Position numbers and translations under genes: made by a program
From: a bacterium 1XD21-70
Lineage (GTDB): Bacteria; Bacillota; Clostridia; Lachnospirales; Lachnospiraceae
DNA: 41,765 nt
Reading direction: 5' to 3'
Assembly: GCA_003669055.1 (NCBI GenBank)
Contig: RAYB01000045.1
Coordinates: forward strand, 1 to 41,765
Notes under the pieces: model-generated
Seen by the model: the letters and a program-made list of their open reading frames with translations, nothing else
Databases searched by the model: none
Told to the model about the DNA's origin: nothing
In this document: piece by piece, positions 1 through 6,578 of the stretch
Layout: the number at the start of each line of letters is the position of its first letter
Numbering within the stretch: the stretch's first letter is position 1

Positions 1-84
1 AGACAGGAGATGTAAAGAAGCAGGTCTGAGGGTTTATAGGTATCCCTTGAACAACCTAAATACATTATACAAGGAGGACAGCCC

Positions 85-1491
85 ATGGCAATCTACCATT
101 GCAGTATCAAAATCATATCCCGCGGCAAGGGCAAGTCCGCCGTTGCCGCCGCCGCTTACCGGGCGGGGGAGAAACTCACCAACGACTTTGACGGGGAAAC
201 CCACGACTACACCCACAAGGGCGGCGTTGTGCATACCGAGATTTTACTCCCCGGCCACGCCCCCGCCGCTTTCTCTGACCGGGCGGTTTTGTGGAATGCG
301 GTGGAGAAAATCGAGAAAGCGAAAAACGCCCAGCTTGCAAGAGAAATTGAAATTGCTCTGCCCCATGAATTGACAAGGGAGCAGGGCATTTCTCTTGTCC
401 GCGAGTATGTAAAAGAGCAGTTTGTCAATGCGGGAATGTGCGCCGACTTTGCCATCCACGACACGGGCGGCGGCAATCCCCACGCCCATATCATGCTGAC
501 AATGCGCCCCATCCAGCAGGACGGCGCATGGGGAGCGAAGCAGAAAAAGGAGTACATTCTTGACCCGCAGGGCAAGAAAATCTATGACCCGAAAAAGCGG
601 CAGTACAAATGCAAAGCCATCCCCGCCACCGACTGGAACGAGCAGACCAAGGCCGAGGAATGGCGGGCGGCGTGGGCGCAGCTTTGCAACCGGGCGTTGG
701 AGCAGTACGGACACGCCGAGCGCATCGACCACCGCAGTTATGAGCGGCAGGGCATCGACCAGATACCCACCGTCCATTTAGGCGTTGCCGCTTCCGCTAT
801 GGAGAAGCGTGGTATCCGCACCGAGCGCGGCGATCTGAACCGGGAAATCGAAGTGACAAATCAGAAGTTGCGGCAGTTAAAGGCGCGTATCTCCAAGCTG
901 CAAAAGTGGCTGAAAGAGGAACAGGAGAACACCGAGCCGCCCACCCTTGCCGACTATATCCAGGGCATCCTGTCACGCAGGGCGCGGGAGGGAAAATCGC
1001 AGGTTTCCCAATCGCTCTATAATCTCAAAGATGCGGCGAAAATGCTGAACTTCCTGCAAGCCAACAACATCTTGGATATGGCGGGGCTTGATGAAAAATT
1101 CAAGTCCATGATAGGGGAACAACTGGACATTCAGCACAAACTGAAACCCATTGACCGGCGGTTAGGCACTCTGAAAAAGCACATCGAGCAAGCCGACATT
1201 TATTTCAAGTATAAGGGAAAAAAGAAGCTGACCGAGGCCGAGCAAATCCTATTCACGGCGGCGCACGACTATCTGAAAGGCGTGATGAACGGCAAGACCG
1301 CCCTGCCGGTAAAGGCATGGAAAGCGGAGTATGCCAAGCTAACCGCCGAACGGAAAACGCTCAACCGGCGGTATCTTGTGTTGAAAGGGGAGGTGAAAGA
1401 AGCCGAGCAAATCCGCAGGAGCGTTTACAACATCTTGCGTCAGGAACAGCGGGAGCAGCAGCCCCGCAGGGCGCAGGATATGGGGCGGTAA
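85..1491 (+). CDS. mobA: MobA/MobL-family (MobQ) relaxase of a mobilizable element
   Basis: This 468-aa protein is a conjugative relaxase that would nick oriT and stay bound to the transferred strand. Seen: an N-terminal HUH relaxase domain (about 1-240) with Tyr25 in AAAAYRAGE, at the position of the catalytic Tyr of MobQ relaxases, and the metal-binding histidines H125, H133 and H135 (IHD...NPHAH). The C-terminal half is charged and helical with coiled-coil character. The ATG has a strong AAGGAGG Shine-Dalgarno 7 nt upstream. A very strong terminator follows the stop. It is only distantly similar to the second relaxase at 34771-36345, so the two belong to different guest elements. No recombinase for this element is visible; it may lie left of the window. 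Confidence 0.93.
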   Translation: MAIYHCSIKIISRGKGKSAVAAAAYRAGEKLTNDFDGETHDYTHKGGVVHTEILLPGHAPAAFSDRAVLWNAVEKIEKAKNAQLAREIEIALPHELTREQGISLVREYVKEQFVNAGMCADFAIHDTGGGNPHAHIMLTMRPIQQDGAWGAKQKKEYILDPQGKKIYDPKKRQYKCKAIPATDWNEQTKAEEWRAAWAQLCNRALEQYGHAERIDHRSYERQGIDQIPTVHLGVAASAMEKRGIRTERGDLNREIEVTNQKLRQLKARISKLQKWLKEEQENTEPPTLADYIQGILSRRAREGKSQVSQSLYNLKDAAKMLNFLQANNILDMAGLDEKFKSMIGEQLDIQHKLKPIDRRLGTLKKHIEQADIYFKYKGKKKLTEAEQILFTAAHDYLKGVMNGKTALPVKAWKAEYAKLTAERKTLNRRYLVLKGEVKEAEQIRRSVYNILRQEQREQQPRRAQDMGR

Positions 1492-1494
1492 CGG

Positions 1495-1538
1495 ACAGGG
1501 CGGCGGGGATAGATTGCCGCCGCCCTGTTTCAATTTTT
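1495..1538 (+). terminator. Rho-independent terminator after mobA
   Basis: A perfect 12-bp GC-rich stem (ACAGGGCGGCGG at 1495-1506 pairs with 1517-1528) is followed by a T-rich tract. It starts 4 nt after the relaxase stop and separates it from the leftward genes. Confidence 0.9.
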
Positions 1539-1570
1539 CACTTATTCGATAAATAGGAAATTTTCTTTAA

Positions 1571-2254
1571 TTATTTAACAGTTATGCCGTTTTGCTGAAA
1601 TGACCAACATGTATTTAACTTGCTTTTCACTACGTCGTCAACCCAAATCGTCGTTCTCCGTTCAAATCCATCTGCTGTTTTGATGGTCAGGATATGAGAA
1701 ACCTCTTTGATTGATGTTTTGAGCTTTTCAAAATCTTGATAGGTTTTTAATCCTTTTGTGGTTTTTAAGGGTTCGTATCCGCCATCGATCTTGTATTGGA
1801 TTGTTTTGGGATATTGCAGCTGCACACCCATGTAATATTCCGAACAAAAAGAATAAGAATAGGCCGTGGAACAATGCAGCATTCTATCTTCCCCTAAATT
1901 GAGCCACAGCGCCACGGGAGAAATTCCTACTACTGGTTCATTGAAATCAGCGCGTTTGTATTGTTTTCCCTCATACATATGTAACTTCCCATAAATGCAG
2001 TTTGCTAAATCCGATGTAATTCCCCGCTGTAAAAAGAGAGAATAATCTCTTTCCCAGTCAATTTTTTTTCCGGAAAACAGCAAATCATATAAGTTGCTAT
2101 ATGCGGATAAATATTCTTGCAAACTGGATTCCGTATAATCAACAGGTACATGTGCGCCAAAAATGACCAAATGATATTCTGATAAAATCTTCTCTAACTT
2201 GTTCGGTGATAAGAAAAAATTATACTTATTCCAGCCATTTACTAAATAATCCAT
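1571..2254 (-). CDS. Uncharacterised 227-aa cargo protein
   Basis: I do not recognise this family. The protein is soluble by sequence, with no signal peptide or membrane segment, and is rich in aromatic residues and lysine. No catalytic motif stands out. The gene is clearly more AT-rich than the relaxase next to it, which suggests separate acquisition. The ATG at 2254 is preceded by only a weak GGGGGA-like Shine-Dalgarno about 11 nt away. The 324-bp repeat at 2297-2620 lies directly upstream and supplies a good promoter (-10 at 2302-2297), so the gene is probably expressed as a single-gene cargo unit of the mobilizable element. Confidence 0.7.
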   Translation of the reverse strand: MDYLVNGWNKYNFFLSPNKLEKILSEYHLVIFGAHVPVDYTESSLQEYLSAYSNLYDLLFSGKKIDWERDYSLFLQRGITSDLANCIYGKLHMYEGKQYKRADFNEPVVGISPVALWLNLGEDRMLHCSTAYSYSFCSEYYMGVQLQYPKTIQYKIDGGYEPLKTTKGLKTYQDFEKLKTSIKEVSHILTIKTADGFERRTTIWVDDVVKSKLNTCWSFQQNGITVK

Positions 2255-2296
2255 TTATGTTTTGTCCCCCGATTTGTCGGTTAGTTTGCTGACCCA

Positions 2297-2325
2297 AGTA
2301 TAGCATATCTCCCTGCTGAAAACAA
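2297..2325 (-). promoter_or_regulatory. Sigma-A-type promoter at the downstream edge of repeat 1
   Basis: On the minus strand a -35 TTGTTT (2325-2320), a 17-bp spacer and an extended -10 TGC-TATACT (TATACT at 2302-2297) lie about 43 nt upstream of the ATG at 2254. The same promoter occurs in the second repeat copy. Confidence 0.6.
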
Positions 2326-2620
2326 TCCCCGTTCTATGTCCGTTCCGTCTATCCAGACCGTCAAGGGCCGAGTAGTATTTTTTGCTTTGCAAAAAATCTC
2401 CACTCTCCCCCCTTGACTGTCTGGATTTTTGCCGTTGCCATTTCGCCGCCGAAAACGGGGAACAGGATTTGACAACCCTGCCCCCCGCTTTCGTCCGCTT
2501 CATTCTAACGGCAAAACCGTCTGCACTACTGCGGCGGCTGTCGGTAGGTTTTGCGGTGGCTCTGCCCCCGCGCCCCCGGCCTCTCCCAAAGAACAGGATA
2601 AGGGCAAATGCGTAACCGGC
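2297..2620. repeat. 324-bp direct repeat, copy 1 (cargo leader)
   Basis: This segment is about 93 percent identical by eye to 4079-4402 and exactly the same length. Each copy heads a leftward cargo unit. Each holds a nested palindrome: in copy 1 an outer arm pair around a stem of the form TTTTTTGC/GCAAAAAA at about 2380-2400, plus a promoter at the edge nearest the cargo gene. Long open frames across it are not convincing genes. Confidence 0.85.
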
Positions 2621-2690
2621 TGAACTTCCTTGTGGCATTCGATTGGTACGCCCGCCTCATCTGCGCTTTTGACGCACTTGTCCCAGGTAG

Positions 2691-3500
2691 TTACATCATC
2701 ATACGGGCGATTTCCATGTCTTCTATAATTTCTTCTTTTGTAGGCAACTGCGGCGGCGTTTCAGTAAGTACATTGAGTTTCTCCCAAAAAATATAATCAT
2801 TTTCTGCTTCTAAAATACTCAATGTTACATTTGCGTTCAATCTGTAAGCCTTTTCTAAAAAGTCTAAAATCAGATTGGCATATTCTTCATCGCTTTTCCC
2901 TGCATCAAAGTATACTTTCATATTCAAGTAGGCATCGCTTGTTTGAAGAAAATCGCCTATGCCATCCTCGGCACTCCATGTTTTTGCGGTCTGCGGCATT
3001 TCAAGTGCTATCTCATAGGACTGCACATATTCCGTTTCCGTACATAACTGAATTGCTTTTGCCTCCGCTTCTTCCTTGAAGAAATATACAGCATAATTGT
3101 CCCGGACATCTTGATACATTGTCTGAGATACAAGAGCGGTTGTCACCTGCTCCGGCGCGTCTATCGGCGCAACATCGCAGGTATAAGTGGCCCCGGCAAA
3201 CGGCCCGTAGTTTTCTAAATCCTCGTCACCGACAATAGTAAATTCTATCCCATATTTTTCTTGTAACTGTGTCAGCAAATATGCCCGCGCAGACTCCAGA
3301 TTGTTTTCAAACGGGCCGCCTTGGTGCTCGGCATTGTGAATATCGTCAAGGGCCTCTTGAACACCGCCGCCGATGACTTCCAAAGTGTCGTTTGCTTTTC
3401 CAGCAGCCCACTCCGTCAATTCTTCGCCTATACTGCATCCCGACAGCAGGAGCAGTAATAAGAGTAATAGAAAAGTACAAAACATAGATTTTACTTTCAC
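2691..3500 (-). CDS. Predicted lipoprotein of the second cargo unit
   Basis: This 269-aa protein starts with MKVKSMF followed by a leucine-rich hydrophobic stretch and a lipobox LSGC (Cys about residue 22), so it is predicted to be exported and lipidated on the outer face of the membrane. The rest is acidic and helical with no family I recognise. The start codon ATG at 3500 overlaps the stop of the upstream membrane-protein gene (ATGA at 3500-3497), so the two are translationally coupled and probably act together at the membrane. Function unknown. Confidence 0.8.
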   Translation of the reverse strand: MKVKSMFCTFLLLLLLLLLSGCSIGEELTEWAAGKANDTLEVIGGGVQEALDDIHNAEHQGGPFENNLESARAYLLTQLQEKYGIEFTIVGDEDLENYGPFAGATYTCDVAPIDAPEQVTTALVSQTMYQDVRDNYAVYFFKEEAEAKAIQLCTETEYVQSYEIALEMPQTAKTWSAEDGIGDFLQTSDAYLNMKVYFDAGKSDEEYANLILDFLEKAYRLNANVTLSILEAENDYIFWEKLNVLTETPPQLPTKEEIIEDMEIARMMM

Positions 3501-4027
3501 GCTGTACCCACTTTCTTTTTTCTATTCTTACGCCATATCAAGCACCACGCCGCCGCATACAGCAGGATATAAACTGCCGATAGGTTCAAAGTAACGATGT
3601 ACTTTTTCCGTAACCCATCGGTGTAGCTTTCGGCAGTTTGGTCGGGTTCCACTGTGATGTAAGTGCTGCGGTCTGGAATACTGAGCACCCGCCGCTCCAC
3701 AGTGGCCCCCGCATCCACTACCGCCTGTCCCATTTCCGGGGTGATTGCCCGCTCTTTCCACCGATAGCCGCTCCCACCTATGTCACGATAGCAAACTATG
3801 TAAACGGTTTTGGTTGGGTGCATACGCCGATCCCGGCTGTCTGCGCTGGTGTTCTTTACCTGCTCGGACGCTACCTCATAGGGGACAAATGTATAAACGC
3901 CTCTATCCGTGTAGCTGTCAGCGGAGGGCATAGTAAACAATTCTTCAATGGAGAGATAGCCCACCGCCGCCGCTAAAATCAGGAGCATCACCCCCGCTAC
4001 AAAGACGATTGATTTTAGTTTTGCCAT
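3497..4027 (-). CDS. Small membrane protein with N- and C-terminal transmembrane segments
   Basis: I place the start at 4027 (MAKLKSIVFV), giving 176 aa, because a GGAGG lies just upstream on the minus strand; the longer open frame to 4285 runs through the 324-bp repeat and its promoter. One membrane helix lies at about residues 5-28 and a second near the C-terminus (about 142-168) before a lysine/arginine-rich tail, leaving a central extracellular domain of about 110 residues. It is followed by and overlaps the lipoprotein gene. No known family recognised. Confidence 0.75.
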   Translation of the reverse strand: MAKLKSIVFVAGVMLLILAAAVGYLSIEELFTMPSADSYTDRGVYTFVPYEVASEQVKNTSADSRDRRMHPTKTVYIVCYRDIGGSGYRWKERAITPEMGQAVVDAGATVERRVLSIPDRSTYITVEPDQTAESYTDGLRKKYIVTLNLSAVYILLYAAAWCLIWRKNRKKKVGTA

Positions 4028-4078
4028 ACATACCTCCGGGAAGTACCAGCCGCCCACTTTCATCTTTTTTTCGGTTCC

Positions 4079-4107
4079 AGTATAGCACATCTCCCCGTTA
4101 AAAACAA
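4079..4107 (-). promoter_or_regulatory. Sigma-A-type promoter at the edge of repeat 2
   Basis: On the minus strand a -35 TTGTTT (4107-4102), a 17-bp spacer and an extended -10 TGC-TATACT (4084-4079) stand about 52 nt before the ATG at 4027. It would drive the membrane-protein/lipoprotein pair. Confidence 0.6.
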
Positions 4108-4402
4108 TCTCTGTTCTATATCCGTTCCGACTATCCAGACCGTCAAGGGACGAGTAGTATTTTTTGCTCCGCAAAAAATCTCCACCCTTTCCCCTTGACC
4201 GTCTGGATTTTTGCCGTTGCCATTTCGCCGCCGAAAACGGGGAACAGGATTTGACAACCCTGCTCCCCGCTTTCGTCCGCTCCATTCTAACGGCAAAACC
4301 GTCTGCACTGGTGCGGCGGCTGTCGGTAGGTTTTGCGGTGGCTCTGCCCCCGCGCCCCCGGCCTCTCCCAAAGAACAGAATAAGGGCAAATGCGTAACCG
4401 GC
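4079..4402. repeat. 324-bp direct repeat, copy 2 (cargo leader)
   Basis: Second copy of the repeat at 2297-2620. Read on the minus strand it contains CCAGACGGTCAAGGG and, about 55 nt on, its near-perfect inverse (one mismatch in 15). These enclose a perfect 9-bp stem ATTTTTTGC/GCAAAAAAT with loop TCC (at about 4160-4180). The promoter lies between this palindrome and the cargo gene, so the palindrome is upstream of the transcript. Confidence 0.85.
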
Positions 4403-4574
4403 GGGCGTGGAGATTTAGACTTGCGGCACAGCCCCCGAACCCGCATGAATACGGGCTTCCTGGGGCGCTCCAAGCCCCGGCGCGGGCAGGGTAAGGGTTT
4501 TATACTACCCACCCCCGAAAACGGCTTTTAACCGTCCACAGGGCTTTTCCCGCCTGATTTTTCCCATCCCTTGA
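4403..4574. other. Hairpin-rich non-coding right edge of the mobilizable element
   Basis: No gene is convincing here. Several short inverted repeats follow one another: CCCG/CGGG around 4437-4452, GGGGC/GCCCC around 4461-4478, and GGGTA/TACCC around 4489-4511. This could be an origin of transfer, a regulatory edge or the recombination end of the element; I cannot decide which. The virB4 frame opens right after it. Confidence 0.4.
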
Positions 4575-5642
4575 AAAGTTCCTCTTGACAAAAACCCCAA
4601 CGGCCTGTTTTTAGGAACGCCCGGCAGCGGCAAGTCCTTCTCAGCCAAGCGTGAGATTGTCAATGTGTTCCTTCTGACGGAGGACGACATCATCATTGCG
4701 GACCCGGAAAATGAGTACGGGCCTTTAGTGGAGCGGTTCGGCGAAAAAGGGAAGGTCATTGATATTTCGCCAAACTCTGCCAATTATATCAACCCGATGG
4801 ACATTAACCTGGACTATTCGGATGACGAAAACCCGGTGACGCTGAAAAGTGATTTTATCCTTTCTTTGTGCGACCTTATCATCGGGGGCAAGGAGGGGCT
4901 TTCCCCGATTGAGAAAACCATCATTGACCGCTGCACGCGGCTGGTGTACCGGGAGTACCTGCAGGACCCGCGCCCGGAGAAAATGCCGGTCTTAGGAGAC
5001 CTGTACGGGCTTTTGAGGGAGCAGGGCGAGCCGGAGGCCCAGAACATTGCAACCGCTCTGGAAATCTATGTAAACGGCTCTTTAAATGTATTCAACCACC
5101 GTTCCAATATCCAGATGGATAAGCACCGTGTCCTGTGCTTTCAGCTCAAATCTCTGGGAAAGGCGTTAAAGGAGATCGGGCTTCTTATCATGCAGGATGC
5201 AGTCTGGAACCGTGTCACGGCCAACCGGTCAAAGCACAGGACAACCTGGTTCTATATTGATGAATTTCACCTTTTGCTGAAAGGGCAGACAGGGAGTTTC
5301 AGCGTGGAGATCTGGAAAAGGTTCAGGAAGTGGGGTGGGATTCCCAGCGGGCTTACACAGAACGTAAAGGATCTGCTGTCCTCGCGGGAGATTGAGAACA
5401 TCTTCGAGAACAGCGATTTTATCTACATGCTGAACCAGGCGCAGGGAGACCGGCAGATCCTGGCAAGGCAGCTTGGGATTTCACCGCACCAGCTTTCCTA
5501 TGTGACACATTCCGGCCCCGGCGAGGGGCTTTTGTTTTTCGGGAATGTGATTATCCCATTCGTGGACCATTTCCCGAAGGACACGGCGCTGTATAAGATC
5601 ATGACGACCCGGCCGGATGAAGTGGCTGAAGGCGGTGTATGA
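4575..5642 (+). pseudogene. virB4: VirB4/TraE-type conjugation ATPase, 5'-truncated
   Basis: VirB4 ATPases energise type IV secretion and pilus-less Gram-positive conjugation. The frame enters from a stop at 4572-4574 and at once gives the Walker A motif GTPGSGKSF (about 4614-4640), then Walker B FYIDEFHLLL (about 5250-5280) and the C-terminal motor motifs. The whole N-terminal half (several hundred residues in the family) is missing. The sequence before the frame belongs to the MobA-carrying element. A GTG at 4665 could start translation but would exclude Walker A. The stop overlaps the next start (ATGA, 5639-5642), as in an operon. I read this as a gene broken by insertion or recombination; the N-terminal part may lie left of the window. 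Confidence 0.85.
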
Positions 5643-6565
5643 GTTTCTATACGCAGCAGGATTTAAGCACCATGCAGGCGTGGCCGCTGGAAAGGAAGAT
5701 ACAGGTCACGCAGGCGAAGATCATTGAATGGTATCTGCACTATAAAGGGAAAGTAGCAGTCTCTTTTTCAGGCGGCAAGGATTCCACGGTGCTTTTGGAT
5801 CTGGCCCGCCGCGCATTTCCTGATATAACGGCGGCTTTTGTCAACACCGGACTGGAATACCCGGAAATCCGGGCATTTGTAAAGACGGTCCCTAACGTTG
5901 TCTGGCTGCGTCCCAAAATGCAGTTCCTGAAAGTGATAGAAACCTACGGCTATCCGGTAATCTCAAAGGAGGTGGCACGGCGGATTTATTATGCCAGAAA
6001 GGGGGCTGTCTGGGCGCAGATGCACCTTCAAGGGAAAAACCGGGACGGCTCCGAATCTAAATTTGCACAGCGGTTTGTCAAATGGGCGTATCTGTTGGAT
6101 GCGCCTTTTCTGATTTCCGACCAGTGCTGCAATGTGATGAAGGAGCTTCCGCTGGACCACTTCACAAGGGAAACAGGCTGCTCCCCGATCATCGGGACGA
6201 TGGCCTGCGAGAGCGTGCGCCGGAAACGGGCGTACTTAATGTCCGGCTGCAATGCCTATATGAAGAAAAAGCCGTCCTCCCAGCCGATTTCCTTCTGGCT
6301 GGAACAGGATGTGCTCCAATACCTGAAATATACCGGGATTCCCTACGCCTCTGATGTTTATGGGGAAATCAGGGAGAAAAAGGGCAGGCTTGTCACAACC
6401 GGAGCGGAACGTACCGGGTGTATGTTCTGCATGTTCGGTGTACATTTGGAAAGGCGACCAAACCGCTTTGAGCAGATGGCCGACACACATCCGAAACAGT
6501 ATGATTTTTGTATGAACCGTTTGGGGTGCGGCGAGGTGTTGGATTATATCGGGGCTGCTTATTAA
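5639..6565 (+). CDS. PP-loop ATP pyrophosphatase, PAPS reductase-like
   Basis: This 308-aa protein has the N-type ATP pyrophosphatase loop SGGKDS at residues 44-49, which binds ATP and adenylates a substrate in the PAPS reductase/CysH-like family. It has Cys pairs (DQCCNV about 161-165 and GCMFCMFG about 269-276) that could bind an Fe-S cluster or metal. It is coupled to virB4 by an ATGA overlap and is followed by the hydrolase gene, so it sits inside the transfer operon. Known members are assigned sulfate-assimilation or DNA/RNA-modification roles such as DndC; the actual substrate here is unknown. Intact in length. Confidence 0.85.
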   Translation: MSFYTQQDLSTMQAWPLERKIQVTQAKIIEWYLHYKGKVAVSFSGGKDSTVLLDLARRAFPDITAAFVNTGLEYPEIRAFVKTVPNVVWLRPKMQFLKVIETYGYPVISKEVARRIYYARKGAVWAQMHLQGKNRDGSESKFAQRFVKWAYLLDAPFLISDQCCNVMKELPLDHFTRETGCSPIIGTMACESVRRKRAYLMSGCNAYMKKKPSSQPISFWLEQDVLQYLKYTGIPYASDVYGEIREKKGRLVTTGAERTGCMFCMFGVHLERRPNRFEQMADTHPKQYDFCMNRLGCGEVLDYIGAAY

Positions 6566-6578
6566 CAGATTGGAGGTG

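Noticed and set aside
2255..2638. 127-aa minus-strand frame across repeat 1
   Set aside because: It runs through the promoter and palindrome of the 324-bp repeat, has no good ribosome site, and its composition is that of structured non-coding DNA.
4060..4512. 150-aa minus-strand frame and N-terminal extension of the membrane protein across repeat 2
   Set aside because: Same repeat sequence as above; the ATG at 4027 with GGAGG is a better start and follows the promoter.
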